Shown here one piece after another: positions 12,101-23,262 of a stretch of 62,000 bases of DNA. The stretch's first letter is position 1; the number at the start of each line of letters is the position of its first letter. This DNA is from Cristatella mucedo (taxonomy: Eukaryota > Bryozoa > Phylactolaemata > Cristatellidae). The stretch lies in NCBI GenBank assembly GCA_009760855.2, contig WPIO01000020.1, forward strand, positions 6,050,001 to 6,112,000, written 5' to 3'. The notes under the pieces are model-generated. The model searched no databases and had not been told where the DNA came from. It saw only the letters and a program-made list of their open reading frames with translations. A program made the position numbers and the translations under genes.

Positions 12101-13120
12101 GAAGATTTTATCAACAATATTGTTGACACCATCTGGAGAAAGTATCTGCAATTTCAGAAAAGTTAGTAGATTTCTGGAGTTTTTATTCACTGCTTTTTCT
12201 GGCAGTAGTCGCAAAGCGCGGAGTACTTTGTGCGAAAGCATTGTGGGACGCCGATCCTCTGAAAACCGGCTGCTAGCAGCCATTTTCAGAGCTTAAATAC
12301 AATTAATTTGCATAGCACCCTAAGGTAAATTAATCCTATTTACATATGCCTCGGAGCTCGAGCCCACGACTTCGTCGAGACCTTGGTTGATGCGAGCACC
12401 TTAACTAACAGAGCCAAACCAGCTCAAACTTAAAGCCCGAAGCTAACCGCTTGATCTACCCTTTAAGCCTAATTGAAAAAAAAATTCTTTATTCGGAACT
12501 TCTGGTAGAAGTTCAGAGCATCCCAAAAACTGACCCAGACCGCGAGCGCCTTCGACGTGCAGCTACAGGAACATTAATAGGTGCACCTCACACGTCCTTG
12601 ACGCATCCCAACCGAACAAATGAGTTGCTTTCTAGCGTCGGCGGAAGCCGCCTGACGAGTCCCGTAAGCCAATTTCCAAATGCATCAACTTTTTGCTGCA
12701 AGCCGTCCGGGTGAGACTTCAGCTTGATATTGGGGGGGGCCGTAAAGGCATGCGCTCCTCAAGCTTGGTGCTTTTAACTCAGTTCAGTCTGACTTTGGGC
12801 AGCCTAGCTCCAACACTTTAGCATGACCCGACGGTGGCTTTAGTTTCAACGCGGCGACCTTTCCGCTCTATTGATTACTTGGCCTTTTGCAAAAATGTTG
12901 CGCGTGCAATTGCGACGTAAAAGCGCATCTAGGGAAAAGCTCCGACGCTGAGTGCTTCTGCAAAGAGTATCGGCGAAATTTACCGATTGCCAGATGGTCG
13001 CGGACATCACTGGCTAAACTCGCCAGCAGTACGGGAAGGTTCGTTGTACGTTGCGAAAGGTGACTTACCGCGGCAAGAGAGAGCGAGTGCGCAGCAAAAG
13101 ACGCGAAGCTGGGCCGCCAT
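8933..13120 (-). CDS. Predicted secreted PAN/apple-like protein with Ser/Thr-rich repeat exon (copy 1)
   Basis: Three predicted exons: 13120-13069 (signal peptide), 10431-10177 (cysteine-rich) and 9187-8933 (Ser/Thr repeats). The first ends CGCG|GTAAGT and the second starts TTTGTAG|GC; both are phase 1 and join in frame. Exon 2 resembles a PAN/apple module: ACCLSCLSVSSCALVNY followed by KTCEL. Exon 3 is low-complexity Thr/Ser/Ala-rich with 27-28-residue repeats, mucin-like and probably O-glycosylated if translated. With the best acceptor for exon 3, an in-frame TAA at 9164-9162 stops translation 8 codons into it. The product is then a short secreted protein or the gene is broken. An acceptor 28 bases downstream (GCAG|AC) would skip the stop. 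Exon 3 has a donor (ACGA|GTGAGT), but no later exon was recognised. Function unknown. Confidence 0.5.
10177..10431 (-). CDS. PAN/mucin-like gene exon 2: PAN/apple-like cysteine-rich domain
   Basis: 255 bp, phase 1 to phase 1, acceptor GATCTTTGTAG|GC, donor CCAAA|GTAAGC. It has cysteines in DCSSC, ACCLSC, SSC and KTCEL, matching the general PAN/apple arrangement of paired Cys, central Cys and a closing C-x-L. The open frame continues without a stop through the whole exon. A decayed paralogue lies at about 36050-36290. Confidence 0.6.
11161..11409 (-). CDS. Unrecognised 82-residue open frame in a CpG-rich patch
   Basis: Starts ATGGGCCAG with G at +4, runs through CpG-rich sequence and ends in TGA. 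No domain, signal peptide or splice partner was recognised. CpG richness lowers stop-codon frequency, so it may be non-coding. Confidence 0.12.
   Translation of the reverse strand: MGQSASERAGGGFESSTIPIVLVQRVKLADYFTASNPALKRRATIAGSKLSHTFRCERFLLKLKVFDSFSNDGSVTIFEMAL
11905..12030 (+). mobile_element. SINE-C, tRNA-derived
   Basis: tRNA-like head with an A-box-like TCTAGCGGTTAAGGTGC and a B-box-like GGCTCGAGCCCC, then a 3' end (GAATAGAGATTAAGTTCTCT..GGGGCGCTATA) close to the LINE-B tail. The shared end fits SINEs mobilised by the partner LINE. Confidence 0.8.
12310..12425 (-). mobile_element. SINE-C, diverged
   Basis: Reverse-complement copy: GGAGCTCGAGCCCACGAC and CACCTTAACTAACAGAGCCA match the tRNA-like head; the tail is eroded. 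Forms an inverted pair with the copy at 11905-12030. Confidence 0.65.
12430..13060. other. Intron 1 of the PAN/mucin-like gene, no further feature
   Basis: Moderately GC-rich sequence with unrecognised short open frames. It is intronic only if the predicted gene model is right. Confidence 0.3.
13069..13120 (-). CDS. PAN/mucin-like gene exon 1: signal peptide
   Basis: 52 coding bases, MAAQLRVFCCALALSCR plus one base of a Gly codon. The ATG is in GAAGCATGGCGG (A at -3, G at +4). The hydrophobic core suits a signal peptide. A strong donor GCG|GTAAGT follows. The upstream bases to about 13260 are CpG-rich with GCC repeats, like a 5' UTR in a CpG promoter. Linkage to the PAN exon rests on matching phase and strand across a 2.6-kb intron holding SINEs. 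Confidence 0.5.
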
Positions 13121-13260
13121 GCTTCCGATCCTGGCAGCTCTCCTAGATTTCAGATCTCCGGCTCCTTGCCCAGACGGGCGCCTCTTCGCCGCCGCCGCTG
13201 CTCTCCGCGGCTTCGGACTCAGGCTCCACGAATGGCTTAACGCCGTTTAGCCAGCGAGGA
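13121..13260 (-). promoter_or_regulatory. CpG-rich 5' UTR/promoter of the PAN/mucin-like gene
   Basis: High CpG density with a GCC-repeat run near 13187-13200, directly upstream of the predicted ATG. No TATA box was seen, consistent with a dispersed CpG promoter. Confidence 0.35.
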
Positions 13261-14400
13261 CGCAGTCAGAGCAAATATCCTTAGCCAATCGAGCCGCTTT
13301 TATCGGGTGATTTCCAAATTTGCATATGCAATACCTGAAAAGAATGGCACTGTTACAAAATTGGCGTGCGGCTTCCCCATAGGGTCTGAACTAGACCGCA
13401 AACGCAGAGCCTATAACAGTGCTAGTCTCAAGCAGGCGCGCGAAGAATACTGGTGACGCTTGAACCTTGTAGCACGGCTAGCTACTTTTAGGTGCTGCGC
13501 GAATGCACGCAAGTACGCGGACAGTAGCAGGAACACGGCAGCGACCTAAAGTGCTCATACCTTAAAATATCAAGTCCTTACCCATAATGCGGACAACTCT
13601 ATTTGTCGCCAAAGGACGGCGAGCGGTGATGACGTACACCAGCGGCTCTCCGGCTGCTCCACCGTTTTGGCCGGCATTCTTGCGACTTGGGTTGCTCTTT
13701 TGCTAAATAGGCTGCGTGGAAACCGAGTGCTTTTCTGAGCACACAGATGGAACTCAGAAGCTGCCTCATTAACCAGGTATTCAGTTAAGAGTGGATTGAG
13801 TAATGAGGGAAGACGATTTGGCTGGCGAAATGCGTTTAATAGTGGCACAGTGAAGATTCATTGATCGAAACGCTAGCAAATATGTGGCTTTTGAAGCCAG
13901 CACCACTGGCTAAGATTTTTGTGCAGCTTAATATCTCACACTTAACAAGGATACAACATGCAGTTGCTCTAGTTGCACGTGCCAGCCAGGCTAACTGTTC
14001 ACGCTGCCGCCAGTTTTGCTGACAACGCCATCTGACGGATCGATCAATACTACAAATTAGGCACTGCTAGCTAGCTTAGATATTCCTATAGAGCCCGTAT
14101 ACGTCCCTAATTTTCCACCGAACGTTCTTCCTAATAGATAGTATAGAAAATTAAAAAGAGTTTGTAAACACAGCTTGTCGCCTTTGAATCTCAGCTGATG
14201 CATGGCTTATAATAGTATACACTGGTATAGCACAGTCAGAAAACTGCATCTTATTCCGAGCACTTAACACATGCTGTAATAAAAGCATCACCCAATGGTT
14301 AGCGGTAACGTCCAAAAGCAGCAGACATACTGTAAGCAGGTACGTGCACACAAAGAGCGAATCGCCGAGACCTACCTATTGCTGTAATAAACAGGTGCGT
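13260..14400. other. No gene recognised
   Basis: A minus-strand open frame at 13570-13848 is followed by a donor-like GG|GTAAGG but reaches a stop first and has no recognised domain. Confidence 0.4.
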
Positions 14401-14404
14401 TTTA

Positions 14405-14860
14405 AGCTTCTTTTAAAAGGCAGACATGTCAGCGGATGTTGTGACATGCGTCGGTGGTGAGTTCTGGGCTTTGGGAGCATACGAACTAAAGGCGTGGTCT
14501 CAAATGGTTTTAAGGTTCGTACGAGGCATTGCTATATGATTCAAGTCTGAACAGCGGTTTTTAAGATTCTTTACCTGGTGGGGAAGTAGTTCTGAGAGGT
14601 ATGTTGGAGTCAGAGAACGAAGGGATCAAACAGAAAGTGCTAGAACCTGGAAGTCGATGCGTTGCTTGACTGGAAGTTGGTGCAGGTTGGCAAGAAGTGG
14701 TGTGATGTAGTAATTGCGACGCGCCCGACACACGAGCCTAGCAGTAAAGCTTTGCATAATCAAATGCAAGAGCCTGATTCCCCACGCAGGTAGACCAGCA
14801 GCAGTGAGTTACAGAAGTCAATTCGGGATAGCAAAAGTGCAGGACCAGATTGGAATGTAC
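14405..14860 (-). mobile_element. LINE-B ORF 3' fragment, diverged
   Basis: Antisense matches to the family's C-terminal reading frame: GAGTTCTGGGCTTTGGGAGC, GATGCGTTGCTTGACTGGAAG and the tail-proximal GCTTCTTTTAAAAGG. Several indels; no terminal tail. Confidence 0.7.
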
Positions 14861-15379
14861 TATCCTGTCTAAGCAAGTCCGAATCTCTTACTTAGCGCTG
14901 AGTGAAAGATAAGCTTACACATAGAAACCATAGCGACGTAGTCTGAGAGAAATTAAATTTAGTTCTCAATGGCTTATACTTCCTCAGGCCACCGTATACA
15001 AACGACTCATTGAAATAGATAATTAAAAGTCTATCAAAAACTCCGTCCTACGAATAATACCGTTTCCGAGCCTAATAACGGTTAGGCTTCTTTAGTACTT
15101 CATATTTTGCTTTACGATTGCAGCAAGAGTTGAGTGCCGTAGGATTTCATCATAATACATGCGGCGATGTATGGTTAGCGGGAGACTTTTCGTTCGATAA
15201 ACATATGGCAATAGCGCTCGGTGCGAAAACTACAAAACTGCCAAGTTTGAATAGTTAATGTAAAAAGCGATTTAAAACAATTTACTGCCAACAAACGAGG
15301 TATTTACTACAAAAAATGGTGACCAAGTGAGGTACGGTGGCCTTATATGGCTACCATGTGAATCATGTTATAAAAAAAT

Positions 15380-15520
15380 ATTCATTTGTATAGCACCCCA
15401 AGAGAGCTTAATTTCTATCCGGGCGCTTCACATATGCCTTGGGGCTCGAGCCCAAAAACTCCTCCAGGTCTTGGTGGGGGCCAGCACCTTAACCGCTCGA
15501 CCAAATCAACTCGGGTTCAA
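15380..15520 (-). mobile_element. SINE-C
   Basis: Tail ATAGCACCCCAAGAGAGCTT, then GGGGCTCGAGCCC (B box) and CACCTTAACCGCTCGACCA (A-box side), in reverse complement. Directly adjoins the LINE-B copy that follows. Confidence 0.78.
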
Positions 15521-15552
15521 CTGCTTGAGCAAAGCCTGTCATTTGAACTTAA

Positions 15553-16640
15553 TAATAATAATAATAAAGCGCTTGATAAAGCGCCCTCAGAGAACTCAAC
15601 CTCTCTCTCTAGGCGCTTTACATTTGCTGCAAAGGGAAATGCAATTGAATGGTGAGTAAAATCATGCTTGACAAACGAACAAAATGAATAACATGGTTAG
15701 GGGTGACATGCACATGGTTAGCATGCAAATGTGGTTAGTGGCAGCATGCACAGTGTCAGCACGCATAAGCACAAGCATGACGAATCACAGGGACCCACTA
15801 AATGCTGTCCTAAATAGGTGTGTTTTTTCAAGTTCTTTTTAAATGTGGTCCAGTCAGGGGATGTTGTGACGCAAGTCGGGAGGGAGTTCCAGGCTCTGGG
15901 AGCATATGAACTAAATGTATGGTCTCCAAAGAATTTGGGGTTTGTGGGGGGGGGGGTATTTGTAGACTGTTGGATTCCGAAAAGCGGGTGCTACGATGCT
16001 TGGCCTGATGGGGGAGTATATCTGAGAAATAGGCTGGAGCCATAGAATAAAGTGACCTAAGAGTGAGCGACAAAGTCTTGAAGTCAATCCATTTCTTGAC
16101 TGGTAACCATTGCAGGTCAGCGAGAAGTGGAGTAATGTGGCAACTGCGACGCTCACGACAGACAAGCCTAGCTGTGGAGTTTTGCACCAGCTGCAATAGC
16201 CTGATCGCACATGCTGGTAGGCCAGCGTGCAGTGAGTTGCAGAAGTCGAGACGGTATGTCACGAATGCACGGACCAACTAAGACGTAGTATCCTTATCTA
16301 ATCAATCCAGAATTTTAGCAATTGTTATGAAGCTGAAAATAGGCAGATTTGACTGTGGAGCTGATATGTTTGTCTAACGAGAAGTCGCTTTGGAACATGA
16401 CACCTAGATTTCGAACTGATTCAACTGGAGATATGCTGGAAGAGCCCATTTTGAGCGTCAGCCTTGGCAATTTGTGAATCACACCGGGTTTGCCCATAAC
16501 TAGTCAGTTCGTTTTATCGTCATTCAGTTTTAGACAATTTGCTGCCATCCATGTGCGGATGTCATCAATACATGAAGCAAGTGAGTTGAGAGAATTCGAG
16601 CTGCTCGAAAGCTGGGACGGATCAAAGCAACTTGATCCTA
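15553..16640 (-). mobile_element. LINE-B, 3' part about 1.1 kb
   Basis: From (ATT)n and the terminal tail near 15553-15625, through the 3' UTR, into the C-terminal ORF. Antisense frames read ITPLLADLQWLPVKKWIDFK and, further upstream, the segment with SSISPVESVRNLGVMFQSD. A 13-base G run at about 15940-15953 breaks the ORF. Confidence 0.85.
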
Positions 16641-17050
16641 GATGTACTATGACGCCCTCTCAGAATGTAGGGTACGAGACGTTTATCGGCTCAGCCGTGG
16701 TACCTAGTGCTCTCGGGCTTAGCGTAGCATCCGGGTAAATGACTGGTACTCACCAACGACATGGCCACTCGCACACGGCCACGAGGACCCAATGCCCGAG
16801 CGTGTCTGGAGAAAAACGCACTCACCATTATTGCTTAGATATTCCGCGCTTCCTTGTAGCGTGTTGTTCGCAGCCCTCCTCCGTGAACTGTAGCTATCAG
16901 CGAGCTGAAACTAGCCTGTAAGGCAAGTGATTCCTCGTTATTACAGCCAATGTCGCAGCCATGTCGTCTTGGAGGGTATTTGTATGGATTGCTGCCATCT
17001 TCAGTATTTATTGAGTCAGAGAGTGTCCTCCAGCCTTGGAAAGTCTGGCT
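16640..17050. other. No gene recognised
   Basis: Unassigned sequence between a LINE-B fragment and the duplicated block; no repeat match or supported open frame. Confidence 0.4.
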
Positions 17051-19420
17051 TCACTGTTTCCTGCGTCCCCGTATCCTAACATATATAGGGCGTTAGTAGT
17101 TCTGTTTTCCCCCCAGTTATGGCTGGATCATGAGCTATTACTCTAAAGAAGCTTAATTTTGCTACATTGCATTTCAAAGGCTTAATACACTGATTGAATT
17201 TTACGACGATTAATAAACTAGTCCAAGCTGAGCTAAAATACGTTACCGAACGCGGGTGCTCATGCAGAAGCGGCTCTTGCTCGCCAGCAAGCTGCGAAAG
17301 GTGAATTATCGAAAGCATCCCTTGTTGCATCCCGGTTATTCACAATATATTCATACTTATCATCTACATAAAGCGGCCGAATGCTTCCTGCTGAACTCGA
17401 ACTGAGCAACTACTTAAATCGACTGCAACGTACCTCCGTCAGTTTCTCCATATAGCCACAATTTTCTATAGCCCATCCATAGCCTAACAGCTTTTGGTAC
17501 GCATGCGGTAGTCGACAGACTTTATCTCGCACTATAAAGATACAGCGATAGGTTTAGCTGCGTCAGCAGGACATTCCAGGAAGAAGTGATTAGCACGTAA
17601 GTAAGTAAGTAAGTAGCAGCTGAGTACGGCCGGAAAGGATGCCCAGAAGTCGGCAGCGGGAGAGTAAATGTCGTCCCATAAGAATTATGGAAGGGGGGTT
17701 CTCAGTGTTGGACCTGCAAAGCAAATACTTCTGTCACCACAGGTTTTGAAGTGGAGTAGTGAAACAGCTAATTTATTGATCATAGATGACCTTAGGACAT
17801 TAGGGCGTGAGTCGCAGCCAGTGCCGCAGTTTAGCAAGGCATGAAGGAACTGTGTCATGGCGGGCTTTGGTAGTCAGGTTATTAACACATTGATATATTA
17901 ACATATTGATCAACCACGAAATACCTCAGCTCCCTCAAAAACCCTGGGCTAAGCCACCTTTTTGGTTAGCCGTGTGGTCATTTTCACCACTAGCTGTAGC
18001 GAACTGTTGGTCTTTTTTGGTAACTCATGTAAAGTGGAATTGCAATAATCGAAGGTAGTCAGAAACAGGAAGCTAGTTAAAGTTTCTGCAAACAATCATA
18101 TTAGACAATGCCTAATCGTAGATGGGGATCGGACGTAGTTGCTAGCTGTGCACGGTGTTTTAGAAATGAAACTTTCTAAATTCAGACCAACTTTAAAGAG
18201 GACGCCTAAATTCGGAGCCCACGATTAAGGTCGCATGACACCATCACCGATTAGTCGAGCAAAGTTCTGTACTAACCACATTTGCATGCTGACCCTGTGC
18301 ATGTAACCCCTAACCGTGTTATTCATTTTGTTTGTTTTTCAAGCATGATTTTACTTACTATTCTATTGCGTATCACTTTGCAGCAAATGTAAAGCGCCTA
18401 GAAAGAGATTAAGTTCTCTGAGGGCGCTTTATCAAGTGCAATATTAGTATTATTATTATTAGTGCAGTAGCCTGCTTGAAGTATCCAATTGTTGGGAGTT
18501 AGGCTTTATCGTCACGTTTCAGGAAAACTGACCAATATCCTGGGCGGAATGCATGCAAGGCAATTGCTTATCTTATTACTGGCTTCAGAAGACTCCGATG
18601 GCTTAGACGACGACTGCTGCTCGGCATCGACAGCAAACAATTAAGAGGCCGAGCTCGCAAGCCCGAAAAACCTTCCACCGACACTCATGATGAATGGAAA
18701 ACATTCAAAGACCGATGACTGACTCGGGTCACACTGTGCAGATGACTGGTTTGCTGGATGAAACTTGAACAGAGCACGACTTAGATTGAAGGTTACCAGA
18801 CCAGCAAGATCCTAACGGCTGCACATCGTCTGCCAGACCGTTGTCGTTGATCGTTGAAGGAGTAGAATGTCAGGATCACGAGCTTTGCACGACCTGCATT
18901 GACTGCTGGAAAAGAAGAATGAGTGTAGCTGTGAATATGGCAGCTAGCTTTATCGCCATCAATATTTTGTGAAAGCATCTGCTACTTGCCGTAAATTAGT
19001 CTGCTGGCACGCTGCTAAATTAACACAGTGCAAAAAATAGACAATACATTTATTTCCATGTGTTCCCTTTGAAATCGATACCTTCCGGTCATGCTGAATC
19101 TGGTGTCTCTGTCAGATCCAGCATTGCTGCCCAGCGATTCCCATGATAATGCTCAAGGTTACTGAATGAAAGGCCGTGATAATGCAAATTGTTTTTCCAG
19201 GGCTTTGTATGAAGTCATCTAATGCGTGAGAACACGGCATCATCGATCCCTGGTCAGGATATATACATATGATCTGCTCCAGTCTATTTCCCGAAGCTGT
19301 AAAGCCATCGCCAACATGCTGCTTCAATGTTTAAGCTGTGACGGTCATTGTTTACATTAACTTGTTTGAGGAAGTAGGTCAACAGGCCGCTTGTCTGCAG
19401 AAGTTAAACAAACAATGAAT
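17050..19420. repeat. Duplicated block, copy 1 (contains decayed LINE-A, minus strand)
   Basis: Aligns along its length with 25540-27560, including GCGGGTGCTCATG, GCTGCGTCAGCAG, TTGATCATAGATGACCTTA and TGCTGGCACGCTGC. The 17440-18790 part is a decayed LINE-A in reverse (GTAGTCGACAGACTTTATCT is its 3' region); flanks outside LINE-A also align. Differs from copy 2 by a LINE-B insertion near 18265 and a GTAA-repeat insertion near 17596. Confidence 0.7.
18265..18465 (+). mobile_element. LINE-B 3' fragment inserted in the duplicated block
   Basis: 3' UTR and complete tail ending in (ATT)n. The paralogous site near 26565 has no insertion (TAGTACAGCAGTTTGC uninterrupted), so this arrived after the duplication. 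Nearly identical to 54882-55020. Confidence 0.85.
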
Positions 19421-20310
19421 TAGCAGAGAATCAGCTCTTCCGGCTCTGCAGACTCAGTGGTTTCTCGATGAAATGCGATTCTCGCTGTTTTACCAAACTC
19501 TTGGCCCCATCAAGATGAGATGTGCTTACACGTCTAATAAAATGTGGCCAAAGATTACTTTTGACTGATCTAACAGTTCCGCGACTACTGTTGGCAGCAG
19601 AAACATGTCAAGCCATGGCTACATTGTCACTAGGAAACGGAAGCTCTCATGTGTGGAGAAGATAGTCGGGCGAATCGACAGTTACTAGCCCCTGTCTCTG
19701 TAAAAGCTCTAACAGTATGATTGAAAAAGTTTGCCTCGTTTAACGCCAGCTTCTAACCTTCTGGTAAGGTCAGATAACAATTTGCAAAAAAAGCATCGCT
19801 GAAAATAATCTTAGTCATGATTTAGCAATCACCAAGTTGATTTAGTACCATGTCCTGCTCAGCTTTGCCGTAACCCAACTAAACCTGTCTTTTTAGCTGC
19901 TGTGTGGTGTACATTCTTACCTGTAAATTATTCGGTAGAAGTCCAAAAAGCCAGTGGTTCCAAGTGTTTTCTCTTGCGCTTTAACATTCTGGTTCAAGCA
20001 TGGTGCTTGTTTTCTCATGCATGGTTGCCTAAGCAGGATTTTACGAACTTCCTTGATCTATTGTAACAGATTTATCTGCAGCGTGTTGCTAAGCGTCTGA
20101 AAAGAGATTTAATAAACTTAGATGGCTATAAAAATGTTTCCAAAACGTTCTCGCCAGTCAAATCCTCCTAAAGATTTCACAACCTCTCATCACCATGTCC
20201 CTAAAGGGTCTCAAGTTTTTCGACAAGCACAGCTTCACTGTCAGTTCTACCTACTTGCAACGCCATCCTCTGACTTAAACACATTTATACTAAACAATAG
20301 TACTTTCTTA
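19420..20310. other. No gene recognised
   Basis: No supported gene or repeat match; short open frames only. Confidence 0.4.
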
Positions 20311-20314
20311 TTAC

Positions 20315-21185
20315 AGTGTCGCAAGAAGGCTTAGCTGTTCTAATAGGTGATGCTATTGTGCGGCCATCACCACGTGCTCGAAATTTAGGTGTCGTGTTCG
20401 ACAGCTGCCTCAATTTCAAAAGCTTCATTCAGAAGACTGCCTCTACAGCTAGCTGTCACATCCGATCCCTATCCAAGATTAGGAGCTGTCTCCTACAGTG
20501 GGTTGTAAAAAATTTAACTAGCTCTCTAGTTCTGTCTCGGCTTGATTATTGTAATTCCCTTTTGGCAGGGCTGCCAAAGAAAGCTATTATGCCACTACAG
20601 CGGACAATGAATATGGCTGCTAGGCTGGTCTTCAAGTCCCAGCGGTTTGAGCACATGTCTCCTTTGCTGAAGGAGCTAGGATGGTTGCCGGTTGAGCAAA
20701 GGATACGGAGCAAAGTTCTTATGCTGACCCACAAGGCCCGCCACGGATTAGCTCCTTCATACCTAGCTGAGCTGCTGCATCAGTTTCAGCCTGTTCGCGC
20801 CCTCAGGTCCTGTGTGGAAAATAAATTAGCTGTCCCATTCCTCCGCTTAAAGACAGTTGGCGACAGAAGCTTTATCTCTGCGGGTTCTAGACTGTGGAAC
20901 TCGCTTCCACAATTCTTACGCAACGATAACTACTCTCCTACTGCCGACTATGGCACATCCTTTTCAGCGGTCCTGAGCTGCTACTTCCATGCTACTCACT
21001 ATCTCAACTGCTCTCCTGACGCTGCTATGCTTCCCACTTTCCCTTTGTTGCGTGAGACGAAGTCTGTTGGCTACCGAATGCGTACCGAAAGCTGCTTACG
21101 CTGTGAGTGCCCTTTACAAAACTCTCCTGCGTAACACCCACATGGTCTTTGTGACTTTGTGGAGTTGCAGACGGAGATACATCAT
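20315..21185 (+). mobile_element. LINE-A C-terminal ORF, well preserved
   Basis: A 272-codon frame (20316-21134) runs uninterrupted through the C-terminal third of the LINE-A ORF, from LIGDAIVRPSPRARNLGVVF to a natural stop after ECPLQNSPA. The 3' UTR ends at GGAGATACATC. The reverse transcriptase core is missing (5' truncated). The intact frame suggests recent insertion. Confidence 0.88.
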
Positions 21186-21264
21186 ACATAATCATGATAA
21201 GGAGCTCACCTTTAGCGAGTAAGGTCGTAGAACATAAATTTCTGGCATATTTATAAAGCACTAA

Positions 21265-21400
21265 GTGGTTTTGGTCCAGAGGTTAAAGTGCTCGTCCTGA
21301 CCAAGATCTGGCCGAGATCGTAGACTCGAGCCCAATGGTAAATGTAAAGTGCCTGAATAGAGATTACGATATCTAAGGGTGCTATACAAATGAATTATAT
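21265..21400 (+). mobile_element. SINE-C
   Basis: Head GTGGTTTTGGTCCAGAGGTT and TAGACTCGAGCCC, tail CTGAATAGAGATTACGATAT..GGGTGCTATACAAATGAATTA. Box B is slightly mutated. Confidence 0.75.
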
Positions 21401-21489
21401 ATACATATATTTTGTTTTATTTTTAAAATAGAAATTAGATTCTCGTAAGGCACTATGCATTATATTCTTTATTAACGTTGATATCTGTT

Positions 21490-22275
21490 CGACACCTAAA
21501 AGGTTGTGTTGCTAAAATTCGGACTGGTTTAGATAAGGATACCATGTCTAAGTTGGTCCATGCATTCGTGACATCCCATCTCGACTTCTGCAACGCACCA
21601 ATTACTGGCCTAAGGGCATGTGCGATCAGGTGCTTAAAGCTGGTGCAAGACTCTGCAGCTAGGGTTGTCTTTCGTGAGCGTCGCAGTTGCCACATCACAC
21701 CACTACTCGACGACCTGCACTGGCTACCAGTCAAGCAACGGATTGACTTCAAGGATTTGTCGCTCGCTTTTAGGTCACTTTATTCTTTGGCTCCAGCCTA
21801 TCTCTAAGATCTACTTCCCTACTAGGCCTAGCATCGTACCACCCGCTTTTCGGAATCCAACAGTCTACCAATACCTCGTACAAACTTCAAATCCTTTGGA
21901 GACCGTGCATTTACTTCGTATGCTCCCAAAACCTGGAACTCACTCCCGACTTGCGTCACAACATCCTCTGACTTGACCACATTTAAAAAGAACTTAAAAA
22001 CACACCTATTTAGGACAGCATTTAGTGGGTCCCTGTGATTTGTCCTGCGTGTGCTTATTCGTGCTGACACTGCATGCTGCCACTAACCACTTTTGCATGC
22101 TGATGCTGTGCATGTCATCCCTCACCATGTTATTAATGCTGTTCCTTTATCGAGCATAATATTACTCACCATTCAATTGCATTTTCCTTTGATGCAAAGT
22201 AAAGCGCATAGAAAGAGATTGAGTTCTCTGAGGGCGCTTTATCAAGTGCATTAATATTATTATCATTATTGTGCT
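21490..22275 (+). mobile_element. LINE-B, 3' part
   Basis: Opens with KIRTGLDKDTMSKLVHAFVT and continues HITPLLDDLHWLPVKQRIDF, typical of the family. Broken by a stop near 21805; complete tail with (ATT)n. Confidence 0.87.
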
Positions 22276-22439
22276 TTTGAACAGTAAACTGTCTGCATTA
22301 ACAAGCAGTGGTAGTGCCTGCCATTACCGTTTCCTACCATGAGTTATTTCGGGCTTTGCAGTTTAAGTGATGAACCTACGCAGTTAACAAATCCAAGAGT
22401 ATCAGCCATGTATCTAGTTTACTGAAGGAGGTGCAATTG

Positions 22440-22560
22440 CTACCATTTTACCATTCGGTCGTGCTTCCTTTCCAGCAATCAAAAGATGCCTACGAAGAGA
22501 TTGAGTTCTCGGAGGGCGTTATATCAAATGTATTAATTTGATCATTATTATTTATCAATA
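22440..22560 (+). mobile_element. LINE-B terminal tail, decayed
   Basis: GAAGAGATTGAGTTCTCGGA followed by GGGCGTTATATCAAATGTATTAAT and an ATT-rich end. Only the terminus is recognisable. Confidence 0.6.
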
Positions 22561-22789
22561 GATATAGAGCCAAAATATATTTGGACTCACAATGCTCGCC
22601 TTGGCTCCGATTTTTTGAACGATCTGAACTACTGCAGCTCTACTTGCTGAACGTAGTAAGCACGGTAGGGTACAGTCAACAGCTGTCCGAAGATTTTGCA
22701 CTGCAAGTCCAAGACAATTGAACTCGCTACTGTAACTTTTATATAAAGTTATTTCTTTCTCTTGCTGCATTCTGAGATTAATGCTTTTT

Positions 22790-22920
22790 TTTAGCTATCC
22801 TCAGCTTCTACTTCAATGCTAATCACTTCCTCAACTGCCATCCTGACTCAGCTGAGCTCACTGCTTTCTCTTTGTAGTGTGAGACGAAGTCTGTTGGCTA
22901 CCATATGCTCACCGAAGCCA
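22790..22920 (+). mobile_element. LINE-A short fragment
   Basis: CTACTTCAATGCTAATCACTT through GAGACGAAGTCTGTTGGCTACC matches the LINE-A ORF end. Ends at the microsatellite. Confidence 0.65.
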
Positions 22921-22985
22921 TTAATGTTTTGCGTGGGATATAGACCGTAATAACCCCAGCGTCCCTGTGGCATTTTCAAGTTACT

Positions 22986-23262
22986 AAGAGAGAGAGAGAG
23001 AGAGAAAGAGAGTGTGTGAGAGAGAGAGAGAGAGAAAGAGAGAGACAGAGAGGAACAGAGACAGGGGCAGAGACAGAGACAGAGACAGAGACAGAGACAG
23101 AGACAGAGACAGAGACAGAGACAGAGACAGAGACAGAGACAGAGACAGAGACAGAGACAGAGACAGAGACAGAGACAGAGACAGAGACAGAGACAGAGAC
23201 AGAGACAGAGATAGAGACAGAGACAGAGACAGAGACAGAGACAGAGACAGAGAGTGAGTGAG
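22986..23262. repeat. (GA)n and (GAGACA)n microsatellite array
   Basis: A (GA)n start passes into about 31 near-perfect GAGACA units (about 23067-23252) with one interruption (GAGATA near 23209). Long Arg-Asp, Glu-Thr and Leu-Cys open frames here are artefacts of the repeat. Confidence 0.97.
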
